From positions 1,860,001 to 1,924,000 of the forward strand of contig NC_089302.1 in the NCBI RefSeq assembly GCF_000512565.2: DNA of 64,000 nt, read 5' to 3'. The notes below the pieces were generated by a model. That model was not told the DNA's origin, made no database searches, and worked only from the letters and a program-made list of their open reading frames with translations. Source of the DNA: Kwoniella dejecticola CBS 10117. Its lineage: Eukaryota; Basidiomycota; Tremellomycetes; Tremellales; Cryptococcaceae. The translations under genes and the position numbers were made by a program. Positions 22,990 through 32,620 of the stretch are shown one piece after another (position 1 is the stretch's first letter; each line of letters starts with the position of its first letter).

Positions 22990-24112
22990 TTAAGCGGAAG
23001 CCTTCTTCTCCTTGACGTAAGCCTTTCGAACTTCTTCACGTCTAGCTTTCTTGGAGAGTTGAATTTGGAATCGGTCAAAGTCGGAAGCGTTCTGGGATGA
23101 TCAAGATGAGTGTTGTCAGCCACGAATACTTCGCATTCCTCGATTCGTGTCTTTTATATCAGGGAACGAGTGGGGTAATGCCGATGGGGTATTCGCTCTA
23201 GAATTGGACAAACATCGAGATTTGCAATTGGAGAAGAAACCCAAAACACACCTTTCGTTGTTGTCTAGCGGCCAACTTCTTAGCCCATCCACTAGATTGC
23301 CATTTCTCAAGGACACCGGCCTTCTCGAAAGCCTTCTTGACGGCACCGTTACCGGCACCTCGGGGGAGGGAAGCGAGGGTGTAAGGAGTGAGGATCAGGT
23401 TTCGGTAAGGGAATTGTTGTCTTGGCACGGAGGTGGTAGGTCCGTCAATGAGAGCCTAATTAGCCAATCAGTCAGAAATGTTAGCGATGTAATCATGATA
23501 TCAAAGCTACGCCAGCAAATTGAACACGACTCCACCCACTCGGTTGTGGTCGATGATCTCGACGATAACGGCAAGGTTACCAGCTGAGGGACCGTCGTTG
23601 ACGAGAACAACTCGGCCAACCTCGACGAATCGCTTGAATGTGGATTGCTATTAGGAGATCATAAAACAAGAATTAGCTATCCATCCTACTAGTCATCGTT
23701 ATTCTTCCAAAGCAGTCCAGTCTGTGCGATCCATGCCATGCTCCCTCTCATGGCAAGCACTCGTTTCCTCCTGATCCTCCCAGAGCCTAGGCCGAAGCAG
23801 CTCGACAGTATTGTCCAACATAGTCCCAACTTAGTCCCTTTCCATCTTGGAATATACACTATACACTTCGTCCAGCCTCAATGCAACTCCCTTCCGTTCC
23901 AAATCCTCCCTTTCTGCTTTCTTGATGACATCGGCGAACGTGTTCAAATTGATCGGTCTTCGTGTCCGCCAGATATTCATGATCATTCCTCTTGCTTGTG
24001 ATCATCCTCAACCTCATCGTCGTCCGTCGTTCATCGTGCCTTCATTCCTTCTATCTGGACTTGTGCTTCCCGACCGGTTTCCACAGCAAGCAGATAATCG
24101 ACTCACCACCAT
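22990..24112 (-). CDS. RPL14: 60S ribosomal protein eL14
   Basis: Four exons (24112-24107, 23647-23540, 23455-23252, 23091-22990) give 139 residues, the normal size. Conserved segments include FKRFVEVGRVVLVNDGPSAG, VIVEIIDHNRALIDGP and GVLEKWQSSGWAKKLAARQQ, and the tail is Lys-rich. The protein begins with a KOW-like SH3 barrel and sits on the solvent side of the large subunit. The first exon holds only two codons (ATG GTG). Intron 1 is about 459 nt, far longer than the others, a common trait of fungal ribosomal-protein genes and a place for regulation. I looked in it for a C/D snoRNA and found none. Confidence 0.95.
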
Positions 24113-25248
24113 CTTGTCCAAACTCTAAACGTAAGAAGTCGAGGGTTTTGAAGTGTAGTAGTGAAGAGACTTGAAGTCTTGAAGGTTGAATAAGCTCAAC
24201 TAACAACAATTAACGGTTCAGACTTGTGCACAACAACAGACTCCGTCAGACAGACCAGCAAGCAACGAGTAGGCAAGCAATCGGTAAGCCAGCAGCAGGC
24301 AGTGAGAGCCAGACCCTAATGCTCAAACGTGTGAACAATGAACGACACACAAAATCCATCGACAGAAGTGGCGGGACCTGGTTGCTTCTTGGGAATTTGA
24401 TGTATGCTTCGGTCTTGGCTTATCACCGACATACGCGTTGAGCGGAATAGCCGATTCAGCGCGTTTGTGGCAATTGATGAATAAGCCATAACTCTCCGTG
24501 ATCTAGCCAATAAGATTGTATTTGACCGGAGAATTACCTTAAATAGTAAGCGGTCTGGGCGGTAATCTTCGGATTGAGGGAGTTAGAGTGAAAAAATGAC
24601 CCTGACTAAGCCTGTACAGTGAAAGGCTCGATTTATTCCAAATTCCCCGCTCATCGAGTCTGTTTTATTCCAAATTCCAAATCCCCCCCCTCTGTATCTG
24701 GAATAAACCATCTCATCTTACTTCATCTTCATCCATCATCAACAAAAGCATAGAGGTTTCAACATTAGGCTCAAGCTAAAAATAAAAGATCATTAGGAGA
24801 TCATCACCATCACCATCATCGTCATCGACACGGTCAACACCATCATTAAGAGATACATCATCGATTCAATCACCGTATAATAATAGACAAAACACACGGT
24901 ATCATCGGACATACGGCTCATTCCACCATCAGCCCACTAAAACAGAAAACACGTTCTTTATCCTTAGCACTCAGCAACCATCAAAAGAGGACGAGCACCA
25001 CCCCACTTGGGACTCATCCATCAGATCGCGACATCTCACATCAGTAGAAAAGACAAATAAATAGACCCGGATATCCACTTCGACCTCTTTGTCATCAAGT
25101 CACCAGTTAAAAGGAACTACTACTCGAATACGTACGTTTCAGTGAATCGATCCTTTATACCATTAGAAGTCAGCTTCGACCTTTTCAACTATCGAAGACG
25201 GCTCTGCGACCTCTTTGACAGGATACGCACTTCCAAACACCGCACACC
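24113..25248. other. Divergent promoter region of RPL14 and the bZIP gene
   Basis: About 1.1 kb. The right-hand 650 bp before the bZIP start has no ATG on the plus strand and is rich in CAT/TCA and CA tracts, consistent with a long unstructured 5' leader. A 15-nt direct repeat lies at 24632-24646 and 24664-24678. Confidence 0.6.
24632..24678. repeat. Perfect 15-nt direct repeat upstream of the bZIP gene
   Basis: TTTATTCCAAATTCC occurs at 24632-24646 and again at 24664-24678, spaced 32 nt start to start (about three helical turns). The copies sit at the left end of the ATG-free leader and could be paired protein-binding sites. Function is not shown. Confidence 0.8.
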
Positions 25249-26200
25249 ATGTTTCCCGATCTACCAGAACACCTGCAAGCTTTGAACGCTTTACCAGGAA
25301 ACACACCGCCATCCGCAGCCATGAACCCGGAGCAAGAAGAGGCCTTTTGGGGTTTCTTGCATGCCGATGAACTATTCCGAAACTTCGGTAACGCCCCTTC
25401 GCCATCTGAACAGAACGCACTGCTACCCGAGGACAAGTCATCATACAATCACAACCAACAAATAATTGCTCCTGCTCCTACTCCAGTCGCTCAAACCCCT
25501 GTTCAACCACAACCACAACAGCAGCAGCAAGACAACAAACAAGGTGCCGCACCAACCCTAGAATCATTCATCGCCGCTTACATCGGACAATCCTCTTCTC
25601 ACGGCGCGAACACCTCCAACGCTCACGCTCACGCATTGCCACCTAACTACCTTATACCACTACCGACGCCTTACACCCATGGCTCCGTCGAGACACCCAT
25701 ATCGGACACTCCAGCAGGCATCAACACTTCAGACGTCCTATCTGGAGCAACATCAATCTTCGGTGATGCCTTCGTTGATTCTCCTGAGGACAGGATATCC
25801 GGCGCGAAGAGGTTGAAGCAGATGGGTGCTCCCCAAGTCGAGATCGAGGAAGAGTGAGTTGATTCGTTTTTCCGCTATATGACTATAATGCTAATAGCAT
25901 GTTGCTCCTATTAGCAAACGACGACGTAATACAGAAGCTTCCGCTCGATTCCGAGCCAAGAAGAAGGAGAGAGAACAAGCTCTCGAGAGACGTGCGAAAG
26001 ACCTCGAAGCTCAGTTGGCGGCTTTACAAGCTGAGAACTCCTCCTTGGAAAACGAGAACAGGCTCTTGAAGGCAATAGTATTGAACGGTCCAACAGGTCA
26101 ACCTTTACCGGCATCCATCACTTCCTCCTCGAATGGTAACCCACCAAGCTTACAAGCTGCTCTGGCTTCTCTTACTCAGAAGAGGAAACGAGAGGATTAG
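25249..26200 (+). CDS. bZIP transcription factor, Cys3/Met4-like
   Basis: Two exons (25249-25853, 25915-26200) give 296 residues. The N-terminal two thirds is acidic, Gln/Pro-rich and disordered, as in activation domains. The second exon opens with the basic region: KRRRN, TEASARFRAKKKEREQALE, then a leucine zipper (spaced Leu in LEAQLAALQAENSSLENENR). The Ala-Ser-Ala-Arg-Phe-Arg core is that of the fungal sulfur regulators Neurospora CYS-3, Aspergillus MetR and yeast Met4, which activate sulfate uptake and Met/Cys synthesis. Assignment to this branch is by that core only; another bZIP of the same subgroup is possible. The start codon sits in a good context (CACACCATG) after a long ATG-free leader. 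Confidence 0.9.
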
Positions 26201-26782
26201 CTTGTTGAGGATGGTGTATATACTTTGTTATATAAGAGTTGGTTGTCATACACTTGAAGTAGTATAGGAGGAAGTTGTCAAGTTGTCTTTCCATAGCCTT
26301 GTTGCTATTTCGTTCGATTCCATAGACGTTATCCGGTTTTCGTTTGTCGTTTGGTACATTTGGTACAATTGAAGTTTCGGTCGGTCCGTTATGTTCCCTT
26401 TTCTTGGTGATCAAAGTAGGTCAGTAGGTTTGTACGAGTAGAGTAAGATAGAAGAGGATAAATGAATGTCATGCAGAAAATACCAAGTCACCATGAAAGA
26501 GAGTAGCGTGATATAGGGGCTCGATTTGCGCACTGGCTCGGTGATACAAGCCAAAGGAAGGTATCATATACTAGCTGGAAGATCACGAGTGTCCGTGCGC
26601 TGTGATACTATACTCAGTGGAATCTCGTCAGCTCTTTTTCATGGAATGTTCATATGTATATTGTCCACTGGTTTCTCGCTTTTCTTCTCTTCCTCCAAGA
26701 CACCCCACCCTTCAAATATATCAGAGAAGCCATTCATCAAAACATCAGATTTTGCGTATCCCCAAAATTCGCCCAAGCTCAA
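26201..26782. other. 3' flank of the bZIP gene and promoter of the next gene
   Basis: About 580 bp between two co-directional genes. Several short overlapping frames occur from 26526 onwards, but they run through the next gene's first exon in other frames and show no family. No gene called. Confidence 0.5.
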
Positions 26783-28022
26783 ATGCCACGAAAACCAAAA
26801 CAAACCGAAACCGCTTCCAGCCAGGTATCCAGCTCTTTGGACGAGAACGATAATCAGTAAGTGAGCGGATGGATGGGTGATCGTGAGATATGTATCGCTT
26901 TGAAAGCTTTGATTCCTCATTGATCAGACCATATTCTCTAATAATGACCCCGTTCCAAATGGATTACCACCGCTTCAATATCTTCCCTGACCGCATCGCA
27001 TCGCTTCACTGCAATCGCTTCACTGCAATCGCTTCACTGCAAATATAGCTACACAGAACAATTGAGGTCATGCTGATGTGCTTTGAATCGTCGTCTCATT
27101 GTCATTCTACAGAGGTCCAAATCTCGTTGGATTCTTAGCTGAGACAACTAGTAAGTCTCCATCCCGTACTGCTCATTATTCGCCGCACTTCTTTTCGCAC
27201 AGTGCTACCGGCGATGCTCCAACGGATTGACCTCTACATGCAAATTTACCCACAATACCACTGTTCTGTGATACTGGACTGACAGCGAGACCTTGGCCTG
27301 TCCCTCCGTACTCGCATAGAGAAGATCGACGAGAAGTACGCCAAGCTTGCCCGAACCGCTCTGGAGGAAAGTGAAAGCAATGTGGCGGATATTGTGAGTC
27401 TTAGTCAAATCTAGTCAATTCGAGTTGGACCTCTTTTTGTTGGGCTTGATTACAATGAGGACCGATGCAGACAAGGAAGAATGCTTAGCTGACATGTGAA
27501 TGTGCAGAAAGAGACATACGACCAGATGGTTGGAGTCGATCACGCACAAGAATTGTACGTGAATGAGGTTTGAAAGGTCATCCACTACCCCCCAATCGCG
27601 GCAAGACCACTGCAATTTTTGGGAGATGCATATCGCCAAGCTGATCTTCGAATAACAGGAACGCCTTATATTCTGAAGTCATCGGTCCACTGAACGAACA
27701 AAGCGAGAAATACTTCGAGCTGCATAAGAAGGTGAAACTGTACAATCAAGATATCGAAGAAAGCGTTCAAAAGTTATACAGAACGTGGAAAGAGACGAAC
27801 GAGGCTTATCGACAAGATATTGGTGCGTGCGAGAGAGGGATTGACAAAGGTATCAATAGTAAGTCACTTTCTTCGCTAGAAGAAGGAGAATGCTACGGCG
27901 CTGATTCTTGAGGACAATGACCAACTCCAGACGAGATGAAAAGTTCCGAGATCTTCAAGGCTGCGATCGGTCCGATCGATGGATTGCATGACGACGAGCA
28001 CGAGAAAAAGAACGAAATGTAG
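26783..28022 (+). CDS. Predicted coiled-coil protein, model interrupted by one in-frame stop
   Basis: Supported exons are 26783-26856, 27113-27150, 27203-27267, 27286-27393, 27508-27554, 27659-27858 and 27931-28022. The last four are phase-consistent and encode a helical, Lys/Glu-rich protein (segments RIEKIDEKYAKLARTALEES, LNEQSEKYFELHKKVKLYNQ, GIDKGIN) with no family I recognise. The first two also join cleanly. Between 27203 and 27286 the frame is open on both sides but holds one TGA (27280-27282). No normal-length GT-AG intron removes it in frame. An 18-nt segment bounded by GT and AG (27268-27285) would, as would a 7-nt exon ending at 27150, but both are unusual. The gene may be expressed by an unrecognised splice, or may be broken. 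Confidence 0.6.
27001..27042. repeat. Three tandem copies of a 14-mer inside an intron
   Basis: TCGCTTCACTGCAA is repeated three times exactly in the first intron of the coiled-coil gene. It is a recent local expansion. Confidence 0.95.
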
Positions 28023-28254
28023 ACCTTTCTGCAATGACCGGCTCTCGCTCAGGATATTTCGACTGGGATCGGACGAAGACAACGCGATGACCAAATCTGA
28101 CATCGTTCCCATACCGGAATGGTAGCGAAACAAACTACATTGTGGACATCTCCCTTTCTCTATAATGTAAAGACTCTCACGAAATTATGTATGACGCCCC
28201 ACTCATGTATTGTAAAATAGCACAGTGTCACGAACTCAAGACTACCAAGGTGGA

Positions 28255-30244
28255 TTATTTCTGTCCAACTTCTTCCTTGGGCGCATCCGCATCATAGAAA
28301 GCTATCCAAACTTCTCCTTTACCTCCATCTTCGCCTTCTTTGCCTTCACTCTGATTCCAAGACGTACTGGTTCCAGCTCCAATGAAATATACACTCCCTT
28401 CCTGCGCCCTTGTTTCTGTTTCTGCTTCTTGTTCTGAGATATCCCATGTCCCACTCAAGATAATCGCTATCGCTGGCCCATCAAACGCTTTGATCTGATC
28501 ATCCCCGCTGATTTTCAAAATACTGAATTCCTCAAAGGGTACTTTATACACTGTCGAATTCCCCTGCGTCGATTTGGAGAACTTCTGAGAGGTCAATTTG
28601 AGTTGGTCAGGTGATTTAGATTGATGAGTGACCGTCTGTGCCACTAGAGAGGGGTCATCTTTATCTGAATCAGGGGTGAATCCGACGTTTAGGACGTTAT
28701 CTGATATAGCCATTAATTCGACGATCTCTGCGGATTTCACCATGAGTTATTCGTCAGCGGGACGATACTTGTCGCTTTCTCATTCTGCTGTAAAGGGCTG
28801 TAATGAGATGCAAGAAAAGGCGGAATGCAGAAGACAGAAAACAGAAGGCTGAGGATGGATGATGACATACCTCCTTCCAACCATGCGTGGGGTCCATCAG
28901 CCCCGACGTATATCCCCTCGTCTTTCTTCAATTCGACGAGATTGAGGAAGAATCTGTAACAACAGCATGACGACATACTCAGCGTTAAGATTCAACACGC
29001 AAATCATGTCACCGAGACAGGATCTGGATACATCACGTCATACAGGATTCGAAGCGGACTCACAACGTAGAGAATAATCCCCCATCACCATGATAATACT
29101 TCTTATTACTCCTAACAGCTTTCACCAAATTCTCTTTCTCCTTCTCGCTGAACCCTTCGCCCGTGAAATTCTCAAACGCAATCACACCGTCTTTATCGAC
29201 TCGCTTTGAGAAGCCTTTCACTACCTGCTCATCGTCGCTCAACTTCAGGAACTTCTCCCATACGCCCTGCAACTTGTCGGCAGTCGGATTGTCGACGAAA
29301 GTTTGGATCGTGTTCCTGACGTCGGAAGAGAGCGATTCAATCTCAGGCACTTTCGTTAAGAATTGGACAATTTGGTCGTATGCTCTGAAATGGGCGAATC
29401 CGAGGAATGACGCGCCCAAGCAAACGGCAATTTCGGGTTTATGGTTGACGCTGTGAGGTGAAGTAGGACAAGGCAAATCAAGTCAAGTCCAGTCATCTTA
29501 GCTCAACCCATTCTCCACACAGTTCACTCAAGAAGTAGAAGGTGAAGACACCCCCGCATGTGACAGGACTGACTGACTATCAACGCTAACTTACTCTGGG
29601 AATTTCTCCGGATCTTGCTCATGTAACTTCTTAGCTAGATCTTTATTGGGATGGATTTGTAATGGTAAAGCCTGTTTACACGTCAGAACCTTGAACAAGA
29701 AAGGGATATGTCCTTGAACCTGATCTTCAGATCCGGACCCCTTCTTTCCCGTGAAAGGAGTTTGGAATTTCGATTTCGAGCTTCCCAGGTATTTTGGATT
29801 CGAGTCTGTCTGCAGGAATTTCGATAAGAGGGTTGAAGGGGAAGAATAGAGGGATGCGGGGTTTGTAGGGTGGGTTCCCATCCATAACTACCCAGAACCA
29901 AATCAAGTGCATCAGTGTTCGATAGAATATCGTCCAAGCTAAGCTACGACGACTTGACGACGTGATGGATGGATAGGATGCATCAGGATTAGACGAGCTC
30001 ACCTCGGCGTAGGGTTGATCAGGATCGAATTTGAAGTCTGGCTCAGAGGCGTTCTTGGTTAATCGGCCTGCTAGACTGTCGTTTCCTACTTTACCCCCTG
30101 GATCGAATTCACCTGGTTCAGCACGCCTACAAATACAACTTCAAATACGCGTAAGGGCACGCGAAAGTTTGGTTGCGATGCGGACTCACATGGATAGTCA
30201 TTGGGATGGACAATGAGTCGGGTCAAACCTGAATTGCTTGACAT
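28255..30244 (-). CDS. PMI40: Mannose-6-phosphate isomerase
   Basis: Six exons (30244-30190, 30097-30003, 29887-29595, 29450-29064, 28953-28871, 28727-28255) give 461 residues. The enzyme interconverts fructose-6-phosphate and mannose-6-phosphate in the cytosol and feeds GDP-mannose for glycosylation, capsule and cell wall. Zinc ligands fit the type I family: Gln127 and His129 in LPLQIHPNKD, Glu154 in NHKPEIAVCL and His299 in GADGPHAWLEGEIVELM. The N-terminal YPWGGKVGNDSLAG and LWMGTHPTNP are also typical. Intron 1 is 92 nt and its acceptor was chosen because only GATCCAG keeps the family motif in frame. The C-terminal cupin-like domain is complete. Confidence 0.96.
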
Positions 30245-30833
30245 GGCGGGTGCTAGCGAGCTGTGTGGTGACTTTCAGAACAATCACGGGAAGGATGGTA
30301 TTGTCGAAGAAAGCGTCTGTTCGAGTGTCCTTCGCACTTATGTATGTAGAATAATATGGTTCTCGAAGATACCTCGCTGATTTCAGGTCAAAGCATACCT
30401 ATAGGCAAGAAATTCGATGTTATCATCGTTTCCTAGCTTGGCCTATTATCGAGACACTCGACGTCATACCATACAAACGATGTGGTCATTCCAGGTGGAG
30501 GTATTCCGGCTAAAATACGGTTAAAAGTTAAAAGATCCTGCCCTGACCTTATTCATCATTCCAGCAAACTTAGGCAGGTGGTTCAATTCAGCAAACATCC
30601 TCCAAACAAGCTCTGATCTCGTGCTGCATCTTGCTATTCGGGTACGTCCATGTTACTCACCACATCGCGTCTATAAGAGGGGAATGACGGGAAGCAAATG
30701 CATGAAAAGTCGTAAAATAGGGGAAACTTCGCTTCATAACAGATCAACGGTACTCCGCATTGTTGCCCGATATAGGGAATAGCTTTTAAGCCTCGCTTGA
30801 TCGCAAGATATCGTGACTGCTATCGAGATGAGT
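30245..30833. other. Intergenic
   Basis: The promoter of the isomerase gene and the 3' flank of RPC25. Short frames only; no RNA gene or repeat recognised. Confidence 0.5.
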
Positions 30834-32231
30834 CTAATACCCTTCTTCTTTCGCTGCACCTTCATCGTATTCTTCGCCTTCTTCTTCAGCTGCTTCTTCC
30901 TGGTAGTCACCTTGAGACCACCACGATGTCACCCCCAGACCAGATTCGGCGATAGTAGCCTGTTCAATCATTTAGCATCAGCCATCTTTGTCTGGAATTC
31001 CATTTAGCTAGGCTGATGCAAGTGGGACGTTTTCGAACCGCCGGACACTCACCAAGATCTTGAATCCAGCCTTTTCTATCGGGTCTTTCTCGATCCTCTC
31101 AGAGTCTCCGTCTTGTTCAGCTATCAGACTTTGAGGTGTCGGACGGACATCTTGCCATTCTATCGAATCTACTCTGAATCGTATAGGTTCACCTTCATCT
31201 ATATACAGTCGGTCTATGCGGGGATATGTCAGCTGCATATAATAGAGCGAATCGGGGGCAAAGACAGACTGACCTGCTACGATACTGTTCGCTAGTTGTT
31301 CGGGTGTAAGAAGGGTGCCTTCGTCATCTGGTGATACCCAAAAGAATTTCTTCTGAGTTGGATCACTACGTGCAAAATGAATCTATCAGCTTGGTCCCAC
31401 AAGACAAAGATCCGGAAAGGACCGATGTTGAGCCTGAGGCGCGTTGTTAAGGCATAGGAAACCTTGGAAGTACCCATGAGATGAGATCGGCTGCAGTAAT
31501 GTGCAATAGCCCCTGGTACGGATAGCCAGAGCGGAAGGAGAATGGGCATCATGAGGTTCCAGGGAAAGATGGCAAAGTCCGAAAAGATGGTCGAGCTCAA
31601 CTTACTATGCGGAATTAGGAGGTAACAAGGAAGGTAGGATATATATGTCTTGGAAAAAGCCTAGGCTGACTATATTATCGCAAAACCATGATCAGCTGAC
31701 TAGGATTTTCCAGAACATGTAATTGGGAAAGGTGATGGGAATACATTGACGTACTCCGTATGTAAGATTTTGTCGTGGATGAGACTCGCCCGACGATGAC
31801 TTCACCGACGAAAGGCGCAAAGAGCATTAATCGGAAGGAGACTGTCCATCAATCAAATTGAGCTTTTGCGTCGTTATGTGCGACGGACGACCGACAGCTA
31901 ACCTTTGTAATACATCAGCCCATTCCCCCAAGTCACCTTTCCATCTTCGGCAGTGAGGATATCGAACAAAGATAAAGCTAATCCTTTATCCGGTACGAGC
32001 TTGTTGGCATATCTGATATGGAACCATGAGCTTGTGCTTCGGGTATTCGGCTTTAGACCAGCTCACTTTCTGTTGATTGCATCCTGTATCGTTATCGCTG
32101 GTGGTATGTCGAACGTCTTCGGAGCAACGGGTACAGTATCCTGATGGTGACAGATCGATCCGACATCAGCTCATGTTCAGCGAAAAGGTGAAGATTACTG
32201 AGCTCACCCTGACACCAACGAGGACGAACAT
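30834..32231 (-). CDS. RPC25: RNA polymerase III subunit Rpc25 (RPC8, Rpb7-like)
   Basis: Eight exons (32231-32208, 32140-32067, 32012-31903, 31841-31755, 31669-31606, 31365-31274, 31213-31053, 30959-30834) give 245 residues. Rpc25 pairs with Rpc17 to form the stalk of Pol III, needed for initiation at tRNA and 5S genes. The N-terminal tip domain is seen in MFVLVGVRDTVPVAP, ANKLVPDKGLALSLFDI and FRLMLFAPFVGEVIVG. The OB domain includes SLGFFQDIYI, LYIDEGEPIRFRV and the end GLGVTSWW, followed by an acidic Glu-rich tail. A linker of about 30 residues around KKFFWVSPDD makes it a little longer than the yeast protein. The first exon has only eight codons. Confidence 0.93.
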
Positions 32232-32620
32232 CCTCCCTTGAAGTAGGCAATATGCTATATCGAGAGCATCCAAGGCAGTTCGGGTCTCTGAAGTCGCCTG
32301 CCGCCGCTGTAGAAAGCTTCAAGGAGGATCAAGTCACGCCAAAACAACACTGAAAGTCAGCGGTTGCACAAAAGTTACGAGCGTTATGAACATCCTCCAC
32401 TTCACAAAATGCACCACCGTGTAGTATAAACTGTAGATCTGTTACCCATTTAAGGCTGATTTTCCCACGTGTCGGATTTGTGCCTGAAGACCGATCAAGA
32501 GAATTAAGAGATTTTTGTGTCCACCTTCACAATTAGCAATTAGCAAAATAGTCAGACTACAAAGCTAATTTACTTGACCATATAACTATTTTACCATACT
32601 ATAATTCAAAAAAACACACC
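32232..32620. promoter_or_regulatory. Shared divergent promoter of RPC25 and DBP7
   Basis: The 389 bp between the two start codons must hold both promoters. It contains a palindromic E-box, CACGTG, at 32466-32471, close to the middle, and AT-rich tracts near DBP7. Pairing a Pol III subunit with a ribosome-assembly helicase would allow joint control of translation capacity. The E-box role is inference. Confidence 0.6.

Noticed and set aside
23648..24106. Possible intronic C/D snoRNA in the long RPL14 intron
   Set aside because: I found no RTGATGA box paired with CTGA on the transcribed strand.
26526..26864. Plus-strand frames overlapping the first exon of the coiled-coil gene
   Set aside because: They are in other frames, end at the same place, and do not splice in phase to later exons.
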